DNA from: Panax quinquefolius
Lineage: Eukaryota; Streptophyta; Magnoliopsida; Apiales; Araliaceae
Assembly: GCA_020205615.1 (NCBI GenBank)
Contig: CM035151.1
Location: forward strand, 11,370,565-11,434,564
DNA length: 64,000 nucleotides
Direction of reading: 5' to 3'
This document shows positions 22,891 to 33,823 of the stretch, piece by piece (positions within the stretch are counted from its first letter, which is position 1; each line of letters opens with the position of its first letter). The notes below the pieces were generated by a model that searched no databases, was not told where the DNA came from, and was given only the letters and a program-made list of their open reading frames with translations. Position numbers and translations under genes: made by a program.

Positions 22891-24105
22891 ACTAACCTGC
22901 TAACTTCGTCGTTTCCTCAGATTTTGACCGGCCACGACAAACGCCTTCCGTGAATCGCTGACTTTCGACTTTTCTCGACATCCTTTTCGAGTCACCATTC
23001 CTCACCGGACTCGGTTTCGATATCGCATAACTCGAGCGATATGTCCTTCTTTTCCACAATTATAAGATACCTTAAACTGCTAGGGCGCTTAATGATATGT
23101 CCTCTTCCCCAAGATTTGTAACATACGACCGATGGTCTTTCTCCTCCTCGAAACTAGCTTGCACATCGGGCGCCGACGCCTTCATACGGTCGCTGTTGAA
23201 TCTCCTTTTTAAAATCTCCTCCCAACTCGCTTTTCTATTTTCACGGCCACGATTACCACCAGAGTGGTTACCGCTTTGTCCGTATTCTTCTTTCTCCACC
23301 GGTTATCGCTATTCGATGACTACTATCTTCTGTATATGATCCTCGTTATGGTCCCCTCATTGAACGTATTTCGTATCTCGCCTAACAACCGAGCCCCGCT
23401 TACAACATCCGAATAGAGAGAAAATTTACGAGAAATGAGATATCGACGACGCCGTTTTTCAAACCTCTCGTAAACATCCGCCATATACGCTCTCTCATTC
23501 TCCACCAAATGAGGTGCAAACCGATAACTCCGCAAACTTCGCCAGATCGGGACACCGCCATGTTATTCTCGCTTCCAATCTAATAAACTCCACTTCCTTC
23601 ATACGACGAATACTTTCGTGGAAGTACTTGTCATCGAACTGCTTCAAACGCTCCCACGATACGCCGAAAAGCAATGAATGGGTACGCTTCACGATTCCCA
23701 CCAAGAATCGCCGCCACTTTAACATAAAAGTAGCGAATGGAACTTTCTTCGTTCTTCGCATCCCAAGACATCGAATATCTTGTAATTTGTTTGACCCATG
23801 TTTCCGCCATGATCGGATCCGCTTTCCTGCACTTCGTGGTCCCAACTTTCAAATCGCATTGGCCGACCACCCGTGAATCGCTATCATCTCCTCCTCAGAT
23901 TTTGAACACGAAGTCTCCTCGTCTCGATTTTGCATGAACCGCAAAAAACTTCTAAACATCCCCTCGCTCATCATCTCGCCAAAGGGTGTTATTCACAGAG
24001 GTACATTGCCACCACTGCACGCTCTCCTCGCTGTAAGACAGCATCTCCACTGGCCTCATTTACTCCACTATTAATATTCTCAATGACATTCTCAAATACC
24101 GCCAT
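22891..24105 (-). pseudogene. gag: gag (element #5)
   Basis: A start codon at 24105 (minus) begins MAVFENV-like sequence, also seen in G1 at 46746. The capsid domain (23870-23500) shows KQITR/IFDVLGC-like, VPFATFML, FDDKYFHESIRRMKEVEFIRLE and KFAEL, which are typical of the plant retrotransposon Gag family. Zinc-knuckle remnants follow near 23120-23020. Several frameshifts divide the frame, but segments add up to a normal gag of about 400 codons. Because all three deleted copies keep gag, it may matter for packaging. Confidence 0.85.
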
Positions 24106-24260
24106 AAAACAAGGGTTAATTAAGGAAATCAATAATCACATAATATCCCTATATACCGACTTAAACCAACAAATAAGCTTAGTAGACACACTAGCAAAGG
24201 ATTTACTCTGCCTCCCTCCTAGTTCTATTCCCCGATCTCCGCCAGAGATCATATCCCTAA

Positions 24261-24272
24261 GCTCGATATTAA
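24261..24272 (-). other. Primer binding site (tRNA-Met type, imperfect) of element #5
   Basis: Minus strand reads TTAATATCGAGC, two bases inside the LTR end. The initiator-tRNA-Met site used by most plant LTR elements is TGGTATCAGAGC; here a base of CAG is missing and the 5' side differs. G1 and A1 show the same missing base. Confidence 0.7.
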
Positions 24273-24273
24273 C

Positions 24274-27052
24274 CGTGACGACCCCAAAATAGGTCCATTC
24301 CATCCAACCCATTCTCGAGTCGCCAAATACATGGTACGTAAACAACTACAACTTTATTATCACAACAATAAAATCAGAGTTTAAATACAAATATTATCTT
24401 CTGTATAATATTTATACTCAAATAAATCCTCATCACATTTATCGATACATTATTTTACAATAATGGTGAGGACTACTAAACAACTCTCTCTAACCTTCAT
24501 TCCATACCCCGACTAAGACTTCGCTACATTCTCGCTCTCCCCCAGAAGAAGAAAAAAATGAACAACAAGGAAAAGGGTGAGCTCAACTAGCCCAAGAAAG
24601 AATGTTACGACTAAGATAATATACAACAAATTATCGTTAGTCTCCAACAGGAAAAATCTGATGTAATACAATGTATAACAAGTTTCGATCAATATTCGCA
24701 ATGGAAATAATAATTCATGTAAGAGTTACGTAGAGAATGAAATCTACTATAATCTATGAATTTAATAAATACCATCATCAATATTTTATCCCCGTAAATA
24801 TCAATCAATATTCATCTCAAATCAAATATTCATCTTTGCACTACAGCCAAAGATATTCATCAATCTCCATGTTCATCTCAACACTGCTCATCTTTGCACT
24901 AAAGGCCAAAGATATTCATCACCTATTATGTTCATTTAAACACTGCTCATCTTTGCACTAAAGGCCAAAGATATTCATCACCTATCATTTAAACACCGCT
25001 CATCTTTGACTATGTGCCAAAGATATTCATCACACTCATTCATCACTGCATCTTTGCACTACAAAGCCAAAGATATTCTTCAGAATCATTCATCTTCAGA
25101 CCTACAGCCAAAGATATTCAATAATATCATCATTTAAGACCGAGGATGATGAAAATATTTTTAAGAAACGAATCCAAAGGAAACAAAATGACAAGGATTA
25201 AGGATTAAGGATTCAGATTTTTTTTATCCATGTCCAAAAATACCTCAAAAATAATCATAAGTGTGTAAAATTCAAGAATGATCAAAACACGGATACAATC
25301 AAAGCTAGTATCCGTATTAGATATTTTAGACGAAAAGAAAAATTTCATTTTTCTATGAATAAAGCCGATTCGTGAATAAAGGTCAGATACGTGAATAAAG
25401 GCCGATACGTGAATAAGAATCTACACCCAAAAGATAGAAATTCCACAAAAAAACATCTTCACGCTTCACTTAATAAGACTGTGAATAAGAATCGTGAATA
25501 AGAACTCATGAATAATAAGAACTCGTGAATAAGAACTCATGAATAAGAACCCCGATATGAAAAAGTTCCAAATTTGATAAAAAGTACCAACCAATATTTC
25601 AAAGATAATGATATCAAGAATTAATATCATTCGAGAAGAAAAAATAACATCCCTTACCTCAAAGAATCAAGATTTCTAAGGAAAGGCTCAAGTGATGTCG
25701 AATGAAACTTGTACCGAATAAAGAACTCTCAAAGTATCTAAATACTCACAAAATACGCCAATAATATAGAGAGAGAAAGAGAGAAACTTTGTTTCGTGTG
25801 ATTTTCAATTCTAACTTAAATTTCTATTTATAGAAAATGTTAGCCCACCAAGGCATTTCGACCAAGCACCGATGGCTTTTACTCGCTACTATTGCCACCC
25901 ACCACATTTGAAATAAAATTCAGCACATTTTTTCACCAACCACAAGTGGGGCCCACTCAATTCTAGAATTTTCCACCAAAATCAATTATAAACCCATTTC
26001 CTAATCCGACACCTCTTAAAAATTCACAACAAATCATTCGTGAATTTTTAATCTGCTCAAAATTTGTGGACATATACTCAACTTATGTATGTATAACATA
26101 CCCAAAAATTACCACAATCCAACTATTTGATTAAAAATTATAACCCCGCAATATATCTCAAAACCCCGATTTGATTTTTAATACCTCCAATCCGATAAAA
26201 TACCGATAAAACACCTCAACATTAATTCCTTCATTAATAACCACATAAATAAATCCATCATTTATATTCATATAAAATAAATATTTCTTTATCATATGAA
26301 TCAATAATTAATTATTCACAAATAATATTACGTAATCACATTTACGACAACCAGTCGCTCCTGTGAGTAGGGGGCTTCAATAAGGATCTCTCCTCATCGG
26401 GCGCCAAGCAATTAGTGTGACCAAACCTCTCCTGTATGTAACTTTCTAGACATCGCCAATAATGTTATCTAATAATATTATTCAAATAATATGAATTATC
26501 GATCCGATAATGGGAAATATCAAAAGGACAATTATCAACAACAATAATAATATAAAATATCAACGCAAAGAATTATCAATCAATAAAATAAAATATCGAA
26601 TAAGAATTACCGTGAAAATTATCGAGTAAAGCCCATCTTACGTAAGGATCAATAATTCAACAATACCGCAATAATACCGCAAGTGCCATCGCGGCAACCA
26701 CGCCAGACATCAGATTTTAACCAATTTGTATTCCAACAAATTTATTCAGAATAACTACGCCAAGTTATTTATAACCACCCAAACTTTGTCGCTTTCTTTC
26801 TCATCCAATCGCTTCCACATGGGGCCACACATGGTCACACTAATATTCAGCATTTAATATTCCCGACAAAGATTTAATATTCCAATATTCCACCACCAAA
26901 CGAATATTCCCCGACAAAAATGAATATTTTATAACCACTTGCTTATTTTGAAATATTTATGATTTAACCCTTAACTATCCACATTAATCAAATCAACCTT
27001 TACTATTTCAAAATAATAAATAAAGGAAATTCCTTTTATTTAAAAAAAATTT
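24274..27052 (-). repeat. 5' LTR of element #5, last bases lost in gap
   Basis: It begins TGACGACCCC at 24275 and is nearly colinear with 18440-21238. The final bases before the N run (CCTTTTATTTAAAAAAAATTT) are about ten short of the expected TCTTACA end. TATA complement at 25824-25833; hairpin minisatellite 24830-25130 with about six units. Confidence 0.88.
24830..25130 (-). repeat. ATCTTTG/CAAAGAT hairpin minisatellite in element #5 5' LTR
   Basis: Six units of about 50-60 bp, one more than in the 3' LTR of the same element. The two LTRs of one insertion thus differ in array length. Confidence 0.68.
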
Positions 27053-27152
27053 NNNNNNNNNNNNNNNNNNNNNNNNNNNNNNNNNNNNNNNNNNNNNNNN
27101 NNNNNNNNNNNNNNNNNNNNNNNNNNNNNNNNNNNNNNNNNNNNNNNNNNNN
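27053..27152. other. Assembly gap (100 N)
   Basis: Exactly 100 unknown bases, the usual placeholder for a gap of unknown size. To the left several nested elements are still open; to the right is an unrelated Tat element. Confidence 0.98.
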
Positions 27153-28215
27153 AGAAAGGATGCCCGGCGGTGGATGGGGACTTTGCCCTCAAATTGATTT
27201 CATCTTGGCGGAGACGTATGCGCGATAAATTTCATGCTTTCGCTTTGGGAGCAACAAAGAAGGAAAACCAACTAGTTCATTGGCTCAGGTTCGACGGTTT
27301 TGAATAAGTCTTTGGGCGATATGTGAAGAGATTAGTGAAGCGAGGGGCGGTGTGATAGATTTGAATGATCTACAAGCCCGTTGGACTGTTTGAAATGGGT
27401 TAGATCTAGTCGAATCGAGAGAAGTTAGTGAAGAAGTTGATGTTTCATCACCAAGAGTCTTCTTTGAGGCTTTGACAAAGCCGAAGGTTATATCGTGGTT
27501 GAGGAAGCTATGGACTGACCTTAAACGTCCTGCTTGAATGACTAGGGAGAGCAGATCGGAGACGAAGCGATAAAGATCGGAGAAAGTATGAGGGTAATAA
27601 AGACCGCTACGGGCGGGTCAAAAAGTTTAATAATTGGAGGCAGGGTGGAGGGCGTTAAATCCGCTCCGGCCCTGACGAGTGAATAGAGCGTACCTGACAC
27701 TTAATCTGACGCATGTATTATCTTGGATCAAATTAAGAATCAACCTTTTTTAGAACCACCTCGAGATAATATTAAGCTGGAAAAAGGAATTCTCGTAAGT
27801 ATTGTGATTATCATCAAGCTTGAATCATGATCTGAACGTATGCTAGTTTGAAGGACTTTATTGAAAGGAAGGTCTGGCGGAGCTTTAATTGATATGTATT
27901 TGCGCCGAACCAATCAACAATGCAGGACGGAGGGCTTGTTCGTAGCTTCAACCGATTCACAAGTGTTACCTGCTCGAAACGACTGCAAGGCATGTGATAG
28001 ATGTAATCACTTTGGGTACTTCAGCAAACTCGTTGGAAAAAAAAGCGTAAAGAAACTACTTGGATTAATTAAAGGCGATGTGCGGTACCCTCCAGAAAGA
28101 CCGAGACCTTATTCGAGTTCGGTAATCTCTTTCTTGATGAAGACTACCCTTCAAAATTATCGAACCGCACGAGGATCATTGGTGTTGACTGCCTGAAGTG
28201 GGTTGGTAGATATAT
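27153..28215 (+). pseudogene. gag: gag of the Tat element (5' end missing)
   Basis: The first readable codons give RRWMGTLPS and RMRDKFHAF-like sequence, matching the Tat gag core (A.KWF..LP..SI.S...L...F...F). A basic KDRYGR-type linker follows near 27590. Around 27795 comes YCDYHQA with a nearby H and C: the CX2H...H...C finger that ends Tat gag, followed by LKDFIER. Near 28120 a DEDYP-like segment leads into the protease. Frames change repeatedly, so the protein cannot be made as written. Identification rests on the finger, LKD.IE and the downstream protease. Confidence 0.78.
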
Positions 28216-28570
28216 AAACGGATGATGGTGGATAATGGGTCTTCAGATATTCAGATGCCCACGCTTATCGAGAATGCACTAGATGGGCGAAAAATGGAGT
28301 TGTACGAAGCTCCTTTATATGGTTTTAATGACCCGGTTAAGGTGGTTGGAACTATTGAACCGGTCGTCTTGGAGCGGCCCCCAACCAGTAGAAATTATTT
28401 GCAAATTTTATGTTGTAAATGTAGTTTACGCTTATAATCTTATTTTAGGAAGGCTGCTTTAATTGCTTTGCAAAGTCGTGACTTCTATTCCTCATTTCAA
28501 AATCAAATTTCCTACTACTCATGAGGTTGGTGAGGTGAAGGGGATTTGGATCTGCCGTAAGATGTTATAA
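28216..28570 (+). pseudogene. pol: pol: aspartic protease of the Tat element
   Basis: The + frame from 28222 begins MMVDNGSSDIQM. VDNGSS is the Tat version of the D-S/T-G active site. It continues with ELYEAPLYGFND and VVGTIE, the expected flap region. After a frameshift at about 28390, the other frame gives ILGRAALIAL-like and KFPT-HEVGEV-like sequence, the usual end of this domain. The enzyme matures Gag-Pol; here it is broken at least twice. Confidence 0.85.
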
Positions 28571-28714
28571 AATCTTTGATCACTTGGGAGTGGGAATATC
28601 AAAGCGAAGCATCTTATGGCGATAGAGATCGAACCTTTCATGAAAAGTAGTTACGAACCATTGGTCATGCCAATTTGAAGAAACGGAGGAGATAGAGCTC
28701 ATCCCGGGCAAAGC

Positions 28715-29480
28715 AAACAAAATGGTGAAAATAGGTTCGGGTCTGCCGGAACCTCTCCGGACGAACCTCATGGAGCTCTTGCAAAGTTATGTTGATATTT
28801 TCGCTTGGGAGCCTCAGGATATGCCGGGGGTAAGCAGGGATATTGCTGAGCATCGGCTGGAGGTAGACCCGTCGAAGAAGCCAAATCAGAGGGAGAGGAG
28901 GATTTTCGCACTTTGAACGTCGGTGAATAATTGATGAAGAGATTACAAAAGCTGTTGGCGGCAGACTTCATCTTCTTGAGATTGACTACCCGCAGATGGA
29001 TGGCGAATGTGGTCTTTGAGTACGAAGCAAAATGGTAAATGGCGAGTCGCATCGACTATATTGATTTAAATAAGGCTTGTCCAAAGGATTTCTACCTCTA
29101 CCCCACATGACCAACTAATCGATGCCACTTGGGGTATGCTTTGTTAAGTTTCATGGATGCATTCTCTGGATATCATCAAATTTCCATGAAGAAAGAGGAT
29201 ATACTAGAAGACGGCGTTCATTACGCATCGTTCGGTATATGCTTATAAGAAAATGACCTTCTACCTCATCAATCTTTAATCGGAGGATGATGAACCATGT
29301 TTTCCGATATCACCAAGGCGGGAATATGGAGGTGTACGTAGAAGCGATATGATTGTCAAAAGTATGTTGGTACATAAACATCTGGATGATTTGGAAGAAT
29401 GTTTTCGACAATTAACAAGACAATTTGAGATTGAATCCCACTAAATGCACCTTCTGGTCTAGGGCCGCAAATTTACGGGA
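28715..29480 (+). pseudogene. pol: pol: reverse transcriptase of the Tat element
   Basis: Frame 28722-28916 gives LPEPLRTNLMELLQSYVDIF, AWEPQDMPG, AEHRLEVDP and KPNQRERR, the usual Tat entry into RT. Later segments in other frames code CIDY.DLNKACPKDF-like (29050-29090), SFMDAFSGYHQI (29150), a MNHVF-like peptide (29290) and MEVYV at 29330. There the expected YVDD reads YVEA because of a small base change. LRLNPTKCTF (29430) begins the thumb. At least six frameshifts. Confidence 0.85.
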
Positions 29481-30140
29481 TATCTTGTCGATCGAGAGAA
29501 TCGAAGCCAATCTGAGAAGATTCAAGCAATCCTGAACATGAAGACTCTCGGTCATTTAAAGATGTTCAACGTCATTTGGAAGGATTGCGACTTTAAGGAG
29601 GTTCATGTCCAAGTCGGCGGAAAGATGTCTACCGTTCTTTGATACATTGAAAGGGTCAAGAACGCAAAGCGTTTCAATGGACTTCGGTGTGTGAAGACGC
29701 CTTTTCGAGCATCAAGTCCTATTTATCTTGGCGCTTTGTTGGTGAAGCCCGCCTCTTTGAACCCTATATTTGTACTTAGCGGCTAGTTCGTTGGCGGTAG
29801 GAAGCGCTTTTGGTGCGTGAAGTTGGGGGTAAGAAGCGACACGGTTTATTATGTAAGACATGTCCTTCGGGATCTTTGAAACAAGGTACCCGAACATTGA
29901 AAAGTTTGCTTTTGCTTTAATAACTGCTAGTGAAAGCTTAGCAATACTTCGGGGTAGATTGGTAATAGTATATCTGAATCGACCTTTAAAGAAGATTATA
30001 GGCAAACCCGAGGTATCGGGGAGATTAAATTGCATGGACGATGGAGTTGTCATAATTTTTCATTGAATATCATCCCCGAACCGCCATCAAAGGGCAAGCC
30101 TCGGCTGATTTTGTTGTTGAATGCTCATTTTCAAGTTCGA
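29481..30140 (+). pseudogene. pol: pol: RT connection and first RNase H of the Tat element
   Basis: RIEAN.EKIQAILNMK and F.DVQRH.GRIA.L.RFMSKSAER..PFF (29495-29640) mark the connection region. RNase H remnants follow: LYLAAS-like (29765), SFGIFETRYPNIEKFAFALITA (in parts, 29865-29930), VIVYLNRPLKKIIGKPEVSGR (in parts, 29960-30030) and GQASADFVVE-like sequence (30095-30125). This is the ordinary Ty3/gypsy RNase H; a second follows. Confidence 0.82.
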
Positions 30141-30640
30141 TGAAGTTGTAGCGTGTGAAGGATCTGACGAAGCGATTCAGAGTTCTTGAGAAGCGAGTTA
30201 AGTGGGATGTTGTATGCGATGGGTCTTCTACCACGGACGTCGATGGAAGCGAGGATTATTCTCGACGAGTCCGGAGGGATTCAAGGTACAACAGCCATCG
30301 ATTTCGGTTCAAGCGACAAACAACGGTTTTGAGTATGAAGCGGTACTTGCAGGGTTACGGTTGGCAAAAAGTCTTGAAGTACAACGCATAATTATCTTTA
30401 GTGATTCTCAGTTAATCGTTAAGCAACTTTCTGGGGAATATGAAGCTCGAGGCCCAAAAATGATCAAATATCTAACAGAATTGAAGGAGCAACTTCAGTA
30501 TTTCCAATCCTATGAGTTTGAAGGATCGAAATGTAATAACAATTCAATTGCCGATGCATTCTCCAAATTAGCCACTACGGATGTTAACGTCTTTGATGGG
30601 TCGGTTTATTTACAAACTTTGCAACATCCCAGTGTCTATT
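30141..30640 (+). pseudogene. pol: pol: second, archaeal-like RNase H of the Tat element
   Basis: Two overlapping + frames (30155-30391 and 30202-30855) carry all four acidic positions: VCDGSS (first Asp), EYEAVLAGLRLAK (Glu), IIFSDSQLIVKQLSGEYEA (second Asp) and NNNSIADAFSKLA (third Asp). Tat elements acquired this additional domain next to their original RNase H. It is better preserved than the rest: the frame is open for 217 codons and continues into the linker toward integrase. Confidence 0.87.
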
Positions 30641-31895
30641 ATGAATCGGTGATGTGCATTGACCGAACCAACTGCTGGTTGACTCCATATATAGAGTATC
30701 TGGCAGATGGCGTCTTACCTTCGGATCGGATGCTCGCCAAAAAAGTTAAGTATAAAAGTGCTAATTTTGTTCTGATTGATGGAGATCTCATCAAGAAACT
30801 TCTTATCTCCACTATTGAAATGCTTGACTCCATCCGAAGTCGACTATGCTCTTGAAAGTACATGAAGGTATTTGTGGGTGACTATATGGCGGCTAAATCA
30901 TTAGCCTATAAAGTACTTCGCCAGGGATACTATTAGGCCTACCATCTTTAAAGAAGCAATGAAAGACGCGTCGTCGAAGTGCGAGAAATGTCACCAATCA
31001 ATTGTCAGATCCCATCACCACCGTAAGAGCTATACTCGATCTTATCTCCTATACCCTTCATTTGTCTGGGGGGTTGATATCTTTGGGTCCATTACCAAAA
31101 GCTAAAGGTCGGTCGACTTTATCATAGTTCTTTATTGATTATATGACTAAGTGGGTGGTAGAGGCAAAACCACTTGATCAATAACGAACAGAGTGCCTAA
31201 AATTTATAAAGGAGTCTCGTGGTGTTTCGCTTGATTCCTAAGGTGTTGGTATCGCATAACCGACGCCAATTTGTGGGATCGAAATTTGAGGCATTCTTGA
31301 AAGAACTAGGGATTCAACACAGAAAAGACCTCGATGGGCTCATCCACGGTCAAATGGACAAGTTGAAGTTACCAATGAACGTTCTTTGAATGGGATCAAG
31401 CCAGATTGAATGAAGCCAAGAGCGCGATGGTCGAGGAGCTACTTAGCGTGTTGTGGGCTTATCGAACTACTCCAAGGACTACAACAGGATTCACCCTTTA
31501 GACCGGCTTATGGTGCGATGATGCTTAGTTCCGGTTGAAATTGGATCTCCCATCTTGAATCACCAATTCGAGAGAAATTTACAATGAGGAAGGGCTTAAG
31601 CCAACCTTGATTTACTTGAAGAAGTAAGAAAAATGACCTTAATCGGGTTGGCGACTTATCGAATGAAGAGTGGCTAAGCATTATAATAAGGGGTAAAATG
31701 TCAAGGTTCGAGGTGGGAGATTTTGTCCTCGAGAAATAAAGCATCTACACCTCGAGAATATAGGAAAGTGATGCCAAATCGGGAAGGACCGTATGAAATA
31801 ACCGAAGTCGTCAAGCCGGAACTTATCGATTGAAAGCATTAGATGGGTCGTGAATTAAGAATACTTGCACTTGTTGGCAGAGCTTAGAAAGTACT
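30641..31895 (+). pseudogene. pol: pol: integrase of the Tat element
   Basis: Following the linker (YIEYLADGVLPSDR, KKVKYKSANFVLIDGDL), the zinc finger starts at EGICG and ends at CEKCH (about 30865-30995). The core has WGVDIFG (31070), SVDFIIV (31110), a disturbed D-N-G region at 31255 (SHNRRQF) and FEAFLKELGIQHRK (31290). Then come LLSVLWAYRTTPRTTTGFTP (31440-31500) and a C-terminal stretch ending LRKYFHKN at about 31890. No chromodomain follows, as expected for Tat. Several frameshifts are present. Confidence 0.85.
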
Positions 31896-32008
31896 TTCAT
31901 AAAAATGATGGTATGTATACGGGAAAGGTCAAATATTTATGTCATCATCAATAAAAGTTCCTTTTTCTCGAACAAATTTTGTCTTCATTCTTTGATCGGA
32001 TCATCGAA

Positions 32009-32580
32009 GTTAGGAGGTTCGGGTGGACTCACCGCCATTCGATGGCGGCCTTTCGTAGTGGTCCTTATGAGTTTGTCGGCCCTTCGTGGTAGCAAACGTC
32101 ATTGGTGTTAGGAGGTTCGGGTGGACTCATTTGGCCATTCGATGGCGCCTTTTCGGCAGTGGTCCTTATGAGTTTGTCGGGCCCTTCGTCTAGGCAAACG
32201 TCATTGGTGTTAGGAGGTTCAAAGGACTCATTGGCCATTCGATGGCGACCTTTTCGGCGGTGGTCCTTATGAGTTTGTCGGGCCCTTTGTGGTAGAAAAA
32301 ACGTCATTGGTGTTAGAAGGTTCGGGTGGACTCGCTGGCCATTCGATGGCAGCCTTTTCGGCAGGTGGTCCTTATGAGTTTGTCAGGCCCTTCGTGGTAG
32401 GCAAACGTCATTGGTGTTAGGAGGTTCGGGTGGACTCATTTGGCCATTCGATGGCGACTTTTCTAGCGAGTGGTCCTTATGAGTTTGTCGGGCCCTTCGT
32501 GGGTAGGCAAAACGTCATTGGTGTTAGGAGGTTGTCTTGGACTCGGCGGCCATTCGATGGCAGCCTTTTCGGCAGGTGGT
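32009..32580 (+). repeat. Tandem repeat, ~103 bp x 6, in Tat 3' UTR
   Basis: The mark TAGGAGGTTC (with variants) recurs at 32011, 32109, 32211, 32314, 32418 and 32525, i.e. every 98-107 bp. Each unit holds GGTGGACTCA, GGCCATTCGATGGC, CCTTATGAGTTTGTCGGG and CCCTTCGTGGTAGG. Units are about 85-90% alike by eye. The spacing and position (between integrase and the antisense ORF) match the variable 3' UTR arrays known from Tat/Ogre elements. Confidence 0.9.
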
Positions 32581-32790
32581 CACTTAGACCTTGTCAGGCC
32601 CTTCGTGGTAGGCAAGTGTCATCTTTAAGACCTTGTCAGGCCCTTCGTGGTAGGCAAGTGTCATCTTTAAGACGTTGTCAGGCCCTTCGTGGTAGGCAAT
32701 TGTCGACACTTAGACTTTGTCGGGCCCTTTGTGGTAAGCAAATGCCATCTTTTGGTTTTGTTAGGCCTTTAGGGGTAAACAAATTCTGAC
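32581..32790 (+). repeat. Tandem repeat, ~42 bp x 5, derived from the 103-bp unit
   Basis: CCTTGTCAGG or a close variant recurs at 32589, 32631, 32673, 32715 and about 32756. The 42-bp unit (TTGTCAGGCCCTTCGTGG plus TAGGCAAGTGTCATCTT) equals the end of the 103-bp unit. It therefore arose by shorter-period amplification inside the larger array. Confidence 0.88.
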
Positions 32791-33140
32791 GAAGCGAATC
32801 GTCTCACACTTGGTAACTAATAAGTATCCCTTTACTTTATTACCTAAAATTTTTCTAAGTGTTGAGTTCGGAAGCTTCATTCTTACACTTCATCCGTTAT
32901 ATGGCATGTTTAGTTGTTACTAATCAGTTCGAGTTCAACCCATGAAAGGGGTTGGTGCATTTTTCACTTAATGAAATATTGGAGTATTGGCGGATAATAA
33001 ATATCTCGAAGTCATAAGGAATGAAGCCATTTTCATTAAATATTTAATTTAATTACACTATTGACAATTTTTACGATATCGTAAATTAAAGTCGGAAAAA
33101 CATAAATGAAAACATCGACTTGCGCCATCTCTTCGTCTCA
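32791..33140. other. Spacer between tandem array and antisense ORF
   Basis: No coding pattern, repeat or RNA recognised. It probably includes the 3' end of the antisense transcript (poly-A signal-like AATAAA forms on either strand are not specific in this AT-rich sequence). Confidence 0.4.
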
Positions 33141-33149
33141 AGAATCAAG

Positions 33150-33739
33150 CGAAGATGGATCCAGATTGGGCTGCAGACGACTTCTCGCTTTGCCACGACT
33201 TGAAAAAGCTCGTAACTCTCGGAGTATATCTTCATTATATCTCCATTGATTTCATCCGAGTTCCGGTACTCTTCGCATATCTGTTTGCGAAGGTCGTCGC
33301 TTGCTTAATGGAGGCACAAGGTCCCGAAGAGCCTTGAGTTCTCGGATTTCTCTTGAGTTTGAGTCGCCTACTTTCGTGATGGCGTTTCTTTCTGCTCCTC
33401 CGACTTATGGATTGTCTTGGTCAAGATCTTCGCGTCGCCTTTTAGCTCCTCGATCTTTTCCATCCTTATCTCGCTCCTCCGAACCAAGTCAACGTTCATT
33501 TTCACGATCTCCCGTCTTTGTGCTTTGGTTGACTTCAGTTCTTCCTTGGAGGCCTTCACATCTCCTTTGGCTTGGGCTAACTCTTTTTGAAGACCTTCAT
33601 TTGTATGAAGAAGGCATTCACGTTGAGTTTTCTCCTTCGCCAAGGCAGACTTCAGCATGGCATTCTCCTTCCTCAAGATCTCTTCTTCTGCTTCAGCTTC
33701 GAGAGACCTTGGACGAAGACGTCCGAACACTGCATTGGC
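33150..33739 (-). CDS. Antisense ORF of Tat element, exon 2 (coiled coil)
   Basis: Minus strand. Exon 2 begins at 33739 directly after an AG acceptor, in phase with exon 1, and reads ANAVFGRLRPRS and then a long charged helix. In it E/K/R/L-rich heptads (EAEAEEEILRKENAML, ALAKEKTQRE, LQKELAQAKGDVKASKEEL) suggest a coiled coil of about 120 residues. The open frame lasts to 33368 and then shifts, with likely continuation (DDLRKQICEEYRNSDEI) to about 33150. Many plant 'gypsy-type transposon' proteins end with such a coiled coil. The function is unknown. Confidence 0.72.
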
Positions 33740-33823
33740 CTATGTATTTCCAATATCATTTGATCAGTTTTCAGATATATAAGTATACAGATAAATTCAG
33801 AAATAAAGAAGATACTCGTTTAC
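33740..33823 (-). other. 84-bp intron in the antisense ORF
   Basis: Minus strand: exon ...GCGAAG, then GTAAAC ... ACATAG, then GCCAATG.... The donor is at 33823 and the acceptor at 33740. The intron is A/T-rich (TTATTTCTGAATTTATCTG), 84 bp long and in phase 0. Reading through it gives stop codons, whereas removing it joins SYLAK to ANAVFGRLRP. The size and composition suit a plant intron. Confidence 0.72.

Larger units (their letters stand above)
18440..27052 (-). mobile_element. Element #5: nearly complete internally deleted G element
   Basis: Minus strand: 5' LTR 24274-27052, PBS, gag, protease, pol remnants, PPT, 3' LTR 18440-21238. Only about 10 bases of the 5' LTR start are lost in the gap. 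The interior is 3.0 kb, against more than 5 kb expected for a full chromovirus, because RT, RNase H and integrase cores are missing. It keeps everything needed in cis plus gag and protease. It inserted into gag of element #4; the left flank is ATGAC, and the right one lies in the gap. Confidence 0.9.

Noticed and set aside
23514..23876. 120-codon + frame in element #5
   Set aside because: Opposite strand of gag; the minus strand carries the recognised capsid motifs.
32065..32307. 80-codon minus-strand frame in the Tat 3' UTR
   Set aside because: Repetitive peptide produced by the 103-bp array; no protein features.
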